This document shows positions 21,200 to 32,400 of a DNA stretch of 52,801 bases, one piece after another; position 1 is the stretch's first letter, and every line of letters begins with the position of its first letter. The DNA is from Halomonas colorata (GTDB lineage Bacteria > Pseudomonadota > Gammaproteobacteria > Pseudomonadales > Halomonadaceae), in NCBI RefSeq assembly GCF_014897985.1, contig NZ_JABUZA010000033.1:1-52801 (forward strand), in the 5' to 3' direction. Under the pieces are notes generated by a model, which made no database searches, had not been told where the DNA came from, and saw nothing but the letters and a program-made list of their open reading frames with translations. Both the position numbers and the translations under genes were made by a program.

Positions 21200-22364
21200 G
21201 GAGGGTCTGATTAACGCCTGATTTGTCGCTGAATCGCTTTTCAATTCGAAAAAAAGCCGTTCAAACTCGATTTCGGCGTAATTTTTCCCTTTTTTGTTCG
21301 TTTTTTGCCCGTTTCCCGCCGTTTTGGCGGAATTCGGGCGCACTGGCCCTACGCCAGCAAGTATTTTTCACCGATCAGTAAATTGGTGAATGCTGCTAGC
21401 AAGTGCAACCGGGTACTGTTTTTGGCCAGGCCGCGATAGCGGACTTTGCTGTAGCCAAAGACCTGTTTGATGTAGCGGAATGGGTGTTCCACTTTGGCCC
21501 GAGCACTGGCTTTGAGCTTTTCAGCTTTCAACTGACGGTCATCCATTTTCTTGCGAGAGCCAGGACGTTTAGCAATGAACCAGGATACGTTTTTACGATT
21601 TTTATGCTCATCGCGCTTTTGAATCCCAAGATAACCAGCATCACCGAACACGCGCTGCTCGTCACCATGAAAAAGGTTACCGGCGGGCACAATGTCGTGG
21701 ATGTTGGCTGCCGTGGTATCGATGCTGTGGATCAGGCCGAGCGTGTCATCGACGCCGATGTGCATCTTCATGCCGAAGTACCATTGATTGCCTTTTCGGG
21801 TCTGGTGCATCTCTGGGTCACGCTTGCCGCTCTCGTTCTTCGTGGAGCTTGGAGCAGAAATGATGGAAGCATCCACAATGCTACCTTCGCGCAGCATCAG
21901 ACCGTTCTTCTCCAAGTGTTTGTTCACTTCTTTGAACAACACCTTGCCGAGGCCATGGCGTTCAAGGAAATGACGGAACTTGAGAATGGTGGTTTCATCC
22001 GGTAAGCGATCCAACTTCAGGCCGGCGAAGTGCCGCATGGATTCAATCTCGTACAGGGCATCTTCCATGGCCGGGTCGCTGAGGTTATAGAACAACTGCA
22101 TGCAGTGGACTCGCAGCATGGTCGGCAGGGGATACGGTGGCCTGCCAGTCTGGCCCTTGGGATAATAACGAGCGACCTTCTTCTCCAACTGCTTCCACGG
22201 AATCAGTTTGTCCATCCGCTCCAGAAAGATCTCGCGGCGAGTCTTGCGCTTTTTGGTCTGGTACTCGGCTTCGGAGAAGGTGATCTGATCCATGGTGGCA
22301 ACGAATCCTATGCGGTTGACGATGGCCGTATTATCGCTGATTTTGAGACTTAATCAGAGTCTCC
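21200..22364 (-). mobile_element. IS5-family insertion sequence, complete
   Basis: The 1,165-base element has inverted ends GGAGGGTCTGATTAA and TTAATCAGAGTCTCC (13 of 15 match). It is flanked by the target duplication CTAA at 21196-21199 and 22365-22368, the usual four-base IS5-type target. One intact transposase occupies most of it. It separates the toxin/small-gene region from the siderophore locus. Confidence 0.95.
21349..22293 (-). CDS. IS5-family transposase
   Basis: The 314-residue protein has the N-terminal block DQITFSEAEYQTKKRKTRRE, RRPPYPL-type TGRPPYPLPTMLRVHCMQL, and the DDE catalytic pieces: GSIVDASII, HIGVDDTLGLIHS with VFGDAGYLG, and KVEHPFRYIKQVFG. These are diagnostic of IS5-group transposases. 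Length is normal and no frame break is seen, so the element may be active. Confidence 0.95.
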   Translation of the reverse strand: MDQITFSEAEYQTKKRKTRREIFLERMDKLIPWKQLEKKVARYYPKGQTGRPPYPLPTMLRVHCMQLFYNLSDPAMEDALYEIESMRHFAGLKLDRLPDETTILKFRHFLERHGLGKVLFKEVNKHLEKNGLMLREGSIVDASIISAPSSTKNESGKRDPEMHQTRKGNQWYFGMKMHIGVDDTLGLIHSIDTTAANIHDIVPAGNLFHGDEQRVFGDAGYLGIQKRDEHKNRKNVSWFIAKRPGSRKKMDDRQLKAEKLKASARAKVEHPFRYIKQVFGYSKVRYRGLAKNSTRLHLLAAFTNLLIGEKYLLA

Positions 22365-22434
22365 CTAAATATTATTTTCTAAAAAAATTGTTTTAAGTGT
22401 GCTGTTTTTTTTAAACGGCTTCGTATTTATTTTT

Positions 22435-22767
22435 TTATTTTTTGTGTTTTCGAGGTTTAATTTTCTTTTTTGTTTGGTTTTTAATGATGAGGCATTTAAC
22501 GCTTTCTTGCAATTCTCCAGGTGTGAGCGATACGGCCCCGGTTGCTATCCGGATTCGGATGTCATCAGCGCCGCGCGCGGGATTCAAGCTCTTTGTTCGT
22601 TTATAAACCGCTTCACGCTCAGCTAATAACTCAGTGTCAGTTGTCCTCGTCGTCCGGGTTCTTTCGAGCCCTTTACCTGCTCTGAACAAGGCGATATGAC
22701 CGCCCGAAACCCTCCTGACTTGATATGAAACCAGACGACTCTCTCGGGCGATCAGGTAGATTTTCAA
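22435..22767 (-). CDS. Possible small basic protein (doubtful)
   Basis: An open frame of 110 codons from TTG 22767 with a lysine-rich end (KNQTKKKIKPRKHKK). There is no good ribosome binding site and no recognised family. It may be a remnant of a gene broken when the IS and the siderophore locus came together. The 22369-22434 segment before it is AT-rich with nothing else to report. Confidence 0.25.
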   Translation of the reverse strand: MKIYLIARESRLVSYQVRRVSGGHIALFRAGKGLERTRTTRTTDTELLAEREAVYKRTKSLNPARGADDIRIRIATGAVSLTPGELQESVKCLIIKNQTKKKIKPRKHKK

Positions 22768-22822
22768 GCTCTGATTGTTGTTAACATGATGATTTCAAAG
22801 AAAATTAAAGGAATTGCCAAAT

Positions 22823-22841
22823 GATAATGAATATCATTATT
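22823..22841. promoter_or_regulatory. Fur box 1 upstream of the NRPS genes
   Basis: GATAATGAATATCATTATT is close to the 19-base Fur consensus GATAATGATAATCATTATC and is a near-perfect palindrome. A TTGCCA (22814-22819) nearby could be a -35 element. It lies 588 bases before the NRPS start, so a long leader or the second promoter near the box at 23074 is implied. Iron-replete Fur should repress the locus. Confidence 0.85.
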
Positions 22842-22857
22842 GACTATGGAGGCGTAA

Positions 22858-22878
22858 TTTGAAACACTATGTTGCAAA
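22858..22878. promoter_or_regulatory. Palindrome shared with the receptor promoter (site 1)
   Basis: TTTGAAA-CACTATG-TTGCAAA, 23 bases downstream of the CATTATTGA part of Fur box 1. The same motif with the same spacing occurs at 48305-48325. It may be the operator of a second, siderophore-responsive regulator, comparable in position to the PchR-box that follows Fur boxes in pyochelin promoters. Confidence 0.55.
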
Positions 22879-23059
22879 CCTGAAGAGCCTGTGGGCAAGT
22901 CCTCAGGTCAGCGACATTGCAGGTATTGCCAGCCGCAAGGAAGGGTTTTAGCAGCCTTATATATGGATTTGCGAGCTGGAATGCGATTCATCGGCAAAAT
23001 TACTCGTTGATCAGGCTTTCTTCGGCTCAGCGCGCAAGGTCGGTTTTAAGAAGGGTTGA
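22859..23059 (+). pseudogene. Short frame interrupted by an in-frame TAG
   Basis: From TTG 22859 (GGAGG upstream at 22849-22853), 30 codons (MKHYVANLKSLWASPQVSDI...) run to TAG at 22949-22951. The same frame continues for 35 more codons (QPYIWICELECDSSAKLLVD...) to TGA at 23057. It could be the remnant of a small gene or a leader peptide; no family is recognised. Its first codons overlap the palindrome, so chance openness is possible. Confidence 0.3.
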
Positions 23060-23073
23060 CATGGCTCTTGAAC

Positions 23074-23092
23074 GGTAATGATTATCATTGCG
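23074..23092. promoter_or_regulatory. Fur box 2 upstream of the NRPS genes
   Basis: GGTAATGATTATCATTGCG shares its core TAATGATTATCATT with the Fur consensus. It lies 337 bases before the NRPS start. It is not followed by the TTTG(C/A)AA palindrome, unlike Fur box 1. The 23093-23428 stretch is AT-rich leader without a visible gene. Confidence 0.7.
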
Positions 23093-23428
23093 ATCCTTCG
23101 CTTGTATCGTTATAGTGGGTCGATATTACACTTCGGTATTTTTTGCTTTGGATATTTTATTTATATAATTTAGTTGAGTTTTTGTTTTTAGGCTATTTTC
23201 AAATGTATTGGATAATAGTTTATTTTTATTAGGTTTTCATATTTTTCAGTCTGGAGTTTTTAAGGTTTTTTATTTCTGTGGAGAGTTGGAAGCTATATAT
23301 TATTTGGTCCATTTTGTTAGTCAGATTTAACTGGGGTTTGGTTTTTGTAAATTAAATAAGCCATGAATTTTAATAAATAATCAAGTGAAAAGTGTGCCGT
23401 GAGCAGGCTTTTAGTACGGAGTTATTAC

Positions 23429-26400
23429 ATGAAAGACTCTAGGCCAAGTTGGGTTCAGATGACATTGTTGGCGCGGTTTGATGACTGTTCCGATGATGTT
23501 GCCATACGCGATTGTACTTCTGACAGACATCAGGAATACCGTTACGGGGAGCTCTCCCGGAAAGTCTTCAGTATTTCTGGTCAGCTTCGTCCGTTTTACG
23601 GTGAGCGGGCGTTGCTCTTGTTGCCTGGTGATTCTCAGTTTGTCTTCGGCTTTCTGGCATGTGTTATTTCAGGGGTCACCGCAGTACCGGTTAATCTGCC
23701 GGGGGTTCAGCGGCTGCGACGGGTGCGTCTCATGCTGGAGCATATTCTGCAGGACTGTCAGCCTCGGGTGATTCTGGCCTTGTCTTCATCAAAAGCAGAG
23801 CTGGAGAGGATGGGCTGGCATCAAAACCGAACGGTGATTTATCTTGATCAAATCGCTGGTAATGCTCCCGGGATCGATCTGAAAGCTATCCGGGCAGCCT
23901 CCGGGCCGATTCTGTTGCAGTACTCTTCGGGTTCGACCGGCAAGCCCAAGGCGGTTTGCAATCATGATGACAATATTCACCACCACCACCAGTTGATGAC
24001 GGGGATGCACCCGACGATCGACCGTATTCATGTCGCAAGCTGGCTGCCTTTTTATCATGATCTGGGGTTGTTCTACGGTCTGCTGTACCCGCTGCTTTCT
24101 GGCGGATGTAGCACTTTTATCCGTCCCAGCCAGTTTATTCGGGATCCGTACAGTTGGCTGGCGCTGATTGATCGTTACCGGGCCAATGTCGTGATGGCTC
24201 CTGACTTTGCTTATCAGCTGTGTGTAGAGTCGGTTTCCCCGGCACAGGCGGGTCAGTTGGACTTGTCATGCCTGGAAGAAGCTTTGACGGCTGCGGAGCC
24301 GATTCGTCCGGCAACCCTTGATGCGTTTTCGGCTCATTTCGCTTCGTCCGGTTTCAGGCCTGATATGTGGATGACGGGATACGGAATGGCGGAAGCAACG
24401 CTGGTGGTCTGCTATCAGGCGAAGGGAACAGCGCTGGTCCGTAAGCGTTTTGATGAGAAGCATTTGGCTGCAGGCAGAGCCGTTGAAAGTCCATGCGGCC
24501 GGGAGTTGGTCAGTAGTGGGAACTGTATGGGTTCCTGGACGCTGAAAATTGTCGATCCCGATACCCGGATGGTCTGCGAAGACCGGAAAATCGGGGAAGT
24601 ATGGATCTCCGGAAACTGTATGCCCCAAGGCTACTGGCAGAACCCCGGTTTAACCGACGAGACGTTTCACGCCCGGTTAGCCGATAGTCAGGATAATCGC
24701 AATTATCTGCGCACCGGTGATCTGGCTTTTCTCCTTGAAGGCGAGCTGTTTATTTGTGGCCGAGAGAAAGATGTCGTCATTGTTGCGGGTGAGAATCATA
24801 TGCCCAACGATATTGAGGCCAGTATCGAAACGTACTGTGAGTTGGTTAATGTTGGTGGTGCGTGTTTTGTGCAGGATGCGGCAAACGGCAAAATCTACGG
24901 GATGTGTGAGGTCCATCGCCATACGCCAGTCGAGACGCTCGAAGCCCTGGCAAGAGAGATTTCAGCTTTAGTGCTTGAGCATCATCAGTTATTGCCCGAA
25001 CAGTTGATACTGGTTACCAGAGGCGGTTTGAAAAAAACTTCAAGTGGCAAGATTCGCCGCAGTCAGATGCTGGCTGACTGGTACGCAAAACAACTCAAAC
25101 CACTGTTTGTCTCAGAACCGCAAACTGAACCTCTGGCCGGTCAGTCAAATGAAGCCGGTTTGCAAACGACTGATGACTTTGTCTCCGATTCACTGAAAAA
25201 ATTACTTGGCGGCGACCGGGTCGACGAGTTCCAGGGCTTTGCCGATATGGGGTTGACCAGTCTGGTAGCAACCCGGTGGTGTGCTCAGTTGGCCAGGTAT
25301 TATCAGTTATCGTTGTCGCCAACAGTCTTGTTTGCCTATCCGAATCTGAAGTCATTGCGTGCATGGTTGGAATCAAAGACTTCACGACTGCCGTCCACAC
25401 CGTATACGTATTCAGAACCCCAGCTTCGTCAGGTCGCTGTGGTGGCAATCAGTTGTCGCTTGCCCCAGCAAAAATATGCTGCGTGGTCTACGTACGCCGA
25501 CTGGCTGGCAAAAGGAGAAAATGCGCTGACTCGGGTGGATTCGTCACTGCGTTCCTTCTCTTTGCCTGTTGGTGCAATTGATGACATCGACAAATTTGAT
25601 GCTGCTTTTTTTGGCATTACTGCAACAGAAGCCAGGCTTATGGATCCTCAACATCGGTGGCTGCTTGAGTCAAGCTGGCATCTGTTTGAGCAGGCCGGAT
25701 GGTTCCCTGAGAAACAGAAAGGGCAGGCTTTGGGAGTTTTCATTGGTCAGGGTAGTCAGGATTACAGTGATGCGCTGGCTCAGATGAATGACAGTCAGCA
25801 TGCCAAAAGTTATTTGGCGACCGGCAATAGCCGGAGTGCCGGCTCTGGAAGAATTGCAAAATTTTTCGGCACCCGTGGACCTGCCATCACTATTGATACT
25901 GCTTGTTCGTCATCTCTGGTTGCAGTTGATATGGCTGTGGATTATATCCGCTCTGGAAAAGGGAGGACGGCCATAGCCGGCGGTGTGAACTGCTTGCTTT
26001 CCTCTCAGACAGAACTGGCTCTGCAAAATGCAGGGATGCTCTCTCCCAATGGTCGATGTGCAACCTTTAGCCATGATGCTGATGGGTATGCCCGAGCGGA
26101 AGGGATGGGGTTGTTACTGTTAAAGGATTATCAGCAGGCGCGGCAGGATGGAGATCCGGTTCTTGCGGTGATTGAAGCTAGCGGAGTTGCTCAGGATGGA
26201 GAAAGTAGTAGCCTGACAGCACCGAACCCATTGGCGCAGCAGGCACTGCTTCAGGAGGTCCTCGAGCAAAGCGGGGGGAGCATCGATGATCTTGATGCGA
26301 TTGAGCTACACGGTACCGGCACCTCTCTTGGGGATCCGATTGAGCTGAGTGCTATAGATGGCGTGTATGGTTGTCGCCAGGAGCCACTGCATTTAACCGC

Positions 26401-29400
26401 AGCCAAATCGCAGTTCGGTCATCTAGAGTCAGCAGCGGGTGTTGCAGGCGTGATCCGCGCAATCGCCCAGATGCAGCATCAGTGTCTGTTTGGTCACCCG
26501 ACTTTTGATCGGCCTAATCCGCACCTTCAACCCTGGCTGAGCCGCTATTGCTTCAGCCGGCATAGCCAGCCGAAATGCCTGAAACGAATGGCTGTTAGTG
26601 CGATGAGTTTCACCGGAACGCTGGCTCACCTTATCCTGCGTCATGAGCCCGAGCGTGAGCATCCAGTCAAGTCTGCACAGCATCAGGCAGCGGCTATTTG
26701 TTATCTGCCATTGGCGGCCGCGGACAGGGATGCTCTCCGACGATACGCCCATCAATGGGCCGAGGTATTAAGTGAGCATCCCGATGAGCGGGGTCAGCTT
26801 CTGGATGCATGGTTGTGTCATCGTTCTCATCAGTTGCCGGTACGAGCCTGCATAGCGTATCAGGGGGCAGAGCAACTGATCGCAGCACTATTGGAGTTTT
26901 CGGCAGATCCGCAGGCTTCAGCGCCCGATACTTTGGTGGGGCAAACACTGCCTTCCCCCATCCGTGCGTGGGTCGATGGGGCATCGTATGACTGGTCACT
27001 ATTGGCGGGTCAGCATACTTTTTCCGTAGCAACCCGCATGGCATTACCTCTTTATCCGTTTGCTAAGGAGGCGTATTGGGCCACGTCTGAGCCGGGCTTG
27101 TCGCACCCGCTATCGGCGTCAGTCACACTGCTGGCGGACGTTGACCGGGAAGCCTTCTTGCGCCAATGGCTTGCGGATACCTTGATGCTGGATGCTGAAG
27201 CTATTGGTGAGGCCGATGATTTAATCGGCATGGGCATTGATTCTCTTCAGATGATGGACCTGGTTGACGAGGCAAAAAAACTGGGAATTTGTCTCGACTT
27301 GGCCCGCATGTATGAGTCCCCCACAGTGCAAGACTGGCTGAAGTTGATGCAGGGAAGCAGGACGGAAGGATTCTCCAAAGCGGCAGGCGGGATGCCTCAG
27401 GCTAACAGTAGCGAACGGTGGCTTGGTAAACCTTTTGAGTTGACCGGCGTTCAGCAAGCATACTGGCAGGGGCGTAACCGGGATCAGGTCTTGGGGGGGG
27501 TTGCCTGCCAGGTCTATCTGGAGCTGAATCAGCCGGAACTCGATGGCGCACGCCTTAATCGTGCACTTGAGGCGCTCACGCTGCGGCACAGTATGCTGCG
27601 GTTACGCATGCAGCCGGATGGACGGGGGATCATTACCGATCAGCCGGCGCCTCAAGTGACAGAGCATCAGTGGCAGGACTGCGATGGTCGGCAAGCGCTG
27701 GCCAGGCAGATGGCATTGCGTGAACAGTTGCAATCACAGGTGCTCGATTTAGAACAGCAATCAGGGCTGTCGGTTCATGTCAGTCATACAGCCCAAGGCA
27801 GTCGGTTACATATCAATATTGATATGGTTATTGCCGATGCGTTGAGCATTCATATCCTGGTGCAGGAAATGGCTCGCTTCTATGCTCAGCCACCACAGGC
27901 TGGGTTATTGGAGGCTACGGAACATTTCCCGCGTTATTTACACCACATGGCAACTCGGAATGGCAGTAAGGACGCCCGTCAATACTGGTTGGAGCGAATT
28001 CCGGATCTGCCAGGAGCCCCCGCTTTACCGATGGCAAAAAGGCCGGAAGCGATTGCGGTTCCCGTATTTTCTCACCGCGACTGGAGGTTGCCGCAGGCAC
28101 ATTGGCAAGCTCTGAAAGAGACCTGTCGCCATCACCGTGTTACCCCGTCCATGTTACTGGCCGCTTGCTATGCTGAAACGCTTCGTGGCTGGAGTGAACA
28201 GCCGGATTTTTGTCTCAATCTGACGATTTTTAACCGTCGTTTCGATGCGTTTGATATTTCAGATATGGTTGCTGATTTTACTACGCTGATGCTGCTGGAA
28301 TGTCACAGAACGGCTTCTGACACCTTGCTGGATAACGCGCTTGGCCTGAATCAGACATTCATGAGAAATCTGGATCACAGCCAGTATGATGCCGTGCAGG
28401 TACTCAAGGAAATGTCACGCCAGCATGGGGCGCAAGTGACAATGCCGGTAGTGTTTACCAGCAATCTGGGCCATGATTTTCTTGAGGGCAGCGCGCTGGG
28501 AACCCTGGACTATATTGTGTCTCAGACCCCTCAGGTGTGGATTGACTGTCAGGTTATGGAGCAGCATGGCGAACTGATTGTCAGCTGGGACACGGTAGAT
28601 GACCTCTTTCCGCCACAGATGCTCGATCAGATGTTTGGCTTTATGGGAGCGCTGATTTTCTCCTTGTCGGAAGATTCGGCCCGATTGCATCAGCCCGTCG
28701 AGCATTATCTGAATCCGCAGCAGCAGCAACTTCGTGAGCAGCGTAACCGGCAGGAATTGGTGGAATTCCAGCCGCGGACCTTGCACGGACGATTTTTTGA
28801 TCGGGCACGACGCTGTCCCGATAACATTGCCGTGATCGATGAGAACGGATCGCTGACATACCGCCAATTGGCAGCGCAGTCCGAATCGCTGGCAGATCAG
28901 CTCTTCGAGCGGGGAGTGTGTGTCGGTGACCGGGTTGCGATCTTATTGCCGAAAAGCCGGTCTCAGGTCGTTGCTGTACTGGCAACTCACTTGCTCGGAG
29001 CGGCTTACGTCCCTTTAGATGTTGAACAGCCGCTTCCCCGGTTAAAGCAGATAATCGATCAGGCGAGCCCTCGTTGTATCGTGGTCGATGAGCAGGGTCA
29101 GGAATTGCTGTCCGGGCTGGGTGGTATTACGCCAGAATCTCTAGTCAGTGTCGAAGTGCTGGTTCATCCCGGAGCGCCAGGGAAACCGGATTCCTCCCCG
29201 CGTCTGTGGCCACGATTTTTGCCCACACAGCATGCCTATATTATATACACCTCGGGCTCAACCGGAATACCGAAAGGGGTGGTCGCGACCCACCAGGCAG
29301 CGGCGAATACAATCGACGATATTAATGCCCGTATTCAGATGCGTGTCAGTGACCGGGTTTTTGCGCTGTCTGCGCTGAACTTTGACTTGTCAGTCTTTGA

Positions 29401-32400
29401 TATTTTCGCGCCGCTTTCGGTGGGCGCTGCACTGGTGATGCCTAATTCAATGCAGCTCCGGGAAGCCAGAACCTGGTTGCAGGCCATGGAGCAGCATCAG
29501 GTCACCGTCTGGAACTCGGTCCCGGCAATGTTCGATATGTTGCTGATCGCTGCCGAACGTACCGATGCCCGGATTTTGCCGGGCTCACTGCGACAAGTGC
29601 TGTTATCCGGAGACTGGGTTGGTCTGGATCTCCATCCGCGTCTGAAAGCTTTGAGTACACAAACTCGTATAGCCGCGTTGGGTGGCGCGACAGAAGCCGC
29701 GATCTGGTCGAACTGGTTCGATATTGAGACTGTGCATCCCGAATGGAAAAGTGTCCCTTACGGATATTCCCTCAGCCATCAGTATTACCGGGTGATGGAT
29801 GAAAGTCGCCGGGATTGTCCGGATTGGGTTGCCGGTGAACTATGGATCGGTGGTGAAGGGGTTGCTGTCGGGTATTTCAATGATCCACAGAAAACCGCTG
29901 ATCAGTTTGTGATTCATGAAGGGAAAAAATATTACCGTACTGGTGATATGGGACGCTTCTGGCCCGAGGGCATCATTGAGTTCATCGGGAGGCGCGATAA
30001 TCAGGTCAAAATCCGGGGTTACCGTATCGAGTTGGGAGAAATCGAGCATGTAGCTGCTCAATATCCCGGAGTTAAGCGGGCCGTTGCACTGGTCACCGAA
30101 CAGTCGGGTCAGCAGATACAACTGATGGTACAGACAGATACCTCGGTAACGGATACATCGTTTGTCCGAGCCAGGGGGGGCGAAGCGGCATTGGCCGCTT
30201 CGCGGTTGTCACCGATGCAGTGGTTGACGCTGGAAGATGCCGGGGGAACAGAGGTTGAAATTACGGCCTACATTGCCGATCGGATCCTCCGGCAGCTTTT
30301 GGATCGCAGCGGTCAGGTGACGCCGTGTTCTCTGGATGCTGACGAATGGTGTGCTGCACTGTCTGTGGCTGATTCGTACCGGGTTGTGATTGAGGCGTGG
30401 CTGAAGTTGTTGGTTCAGACCCGGCGATGGCAGCAACAGGCAATGCAGTTTACCCCGACAGAAACTTTTGTTGAGTTGGCCGACAGGTTGCCGGTTGATG
30501 AGGTCGCGCCCTCATACCAGGGACTACTGACGGCACTGGAAAACCGGGTGGACTGGTATGCCGGTTTGCTACAGGGACAGGTCGGTGCGCTAGAACTGCT
30601 GGATGACCCGGACCTGACACCTGAAGTGCTGGTTTTGAACCATCCGGAGTTGCCTCAGGTGATCTCGTATCTATGTACGTCAATCACCCAATTATCCGCG
30701 CAATTGGGCCGGCCGGTGAATGTTGTTGAACTCAATGGCCGTGAAGGGCGACTGGCAGGTGCGATACTGAGCCACTGCGATCCGGAGCATGTCCGTTACC
30801 GGGTCACTGAAAGTGCTGCATCCATGCGAGAGAAAGCTGTCTTCCGGCTGGCGGGGTTTGGTGAGCATGTCCAGGTGCTGCCGCTCTCTGCATGTGAGCC
30901 TCTGGCTGCGGATGTAGTGATTAGCAACAACGCTTTGCACCGGTTTGCCAATATCAATCATGGCATTGATTCGTTGGCCGGCTTACTGGCTCCAGGCGGG
31001 CATTTTATGGTGCTGGAAACCCAACATTTAAGTCCGTTAGCCTGGCTGACGGTTTGTTTGTTGCAGCCAGAGTTGTTCTCGGGGCAGGCCGGAGCGTTTG
31101 AAGATAGCCGAGAGGGCGATTGTACACCGCTTCTGAATGCTCAGGATTGGGAAATAGGTCTGGCCTATTCATCGCTGGAGACTGAGCTGTGTGTCAGCAG
31201 TCATCGAGGTGATTTAGTGCTCTTGTCTGGCCGTCAGTCCGGTGAGGTTCTTGTTGAAGATACCCGGCAACTGGAAAGCTGGCTGGCACAGCATTTACCT
31301 GCCTATATGGTACCGAAGCGGGTTACTCTGTGTGAATCGATCCCGCTGACGGCGAATGGTAAAGTCGATCGAAAACAACTCCTCGCACAGGTGCAGCCGA
31401 CCATCGAAGCTGTCGCTGCGAATGGAGAAGCCTGCCAGACGGAGAACGAATCTCTGGTTGCAGACATTTGGCATTCTGTGCTGGGTGTTAATGTCGACCG
31501 TCACAGCAATTTCTTCCAGCTCGGAGGCGACAGTCTGCACGCGACACGAATTGTGGCCGCGCTGGATGAAGCCGGTATCAGGGATGTCAGGCTGGCAGAT
31601 CTGTTCAACCGCCCGGTATTGCAGGAGTTTGCCCGCCATCTGAAACGGGATGAGTCTGAGAATAGACCCGCATTTGAGTTGCTGCATCATCAGCAGGAGC
31701 TGTATCAGCCGTTTGTTCTGACGGATGTTCAGCAGGCGTACATTACCGGTCGCCAGGAAGGGCTGGTCATGGGCGGCGTCGGAACCCATTTCTACTCAGA
31801 GTTTGAAGATGATCAGCTTGATATCGAACGGTTCAGGCAGGCTCTGATGCGGGTGATTGAGCGTCATCATACCCTGAGAATCGTATTTGATGAGCCGGGC
31901 GAACAGCGATTTTTACCCACAGCGCCGCATTGTCCGTTGGATGTCATAACCTGTAAAGATGAAGTTTGGGATGAAACGGTTGCCCGGATGCGGAGCGAGT
32001 TATCGCACAAAGTGTTGGATCCGACCCAGTGGCCATTGTTCCATCTGACGGTGATTGTGTCCGATCAGGGCCAGAAGCGTCTTTGTGTTGGTCTGGATAA
32101 TGCGATTCTCGATGGCCTGAGTATGCGGATTTTCTTTGCTGAACTGGGTATGTGCTATCGCGACCCGGAGGTGACCTTACCTGCGCTGGGTGTGACATTC
32201 AAAGACTATCAGGATCAGGTTTATGCCCGGATTTCAGCCGGTGACCAGGAAAAGTCACAGGATTACTGGAGGGCCCGTTTAGCCAATCTACCGGACGCAC
32301 CGCGGCTGCCGTTGGCGAAAGAGCCAAATCAGCTGAGCAGGCCTCGGTTTGTCCGCCGTAAGTCGGTTCTTCCTCGAGAACAGTGGCAGAAACTGACTGA

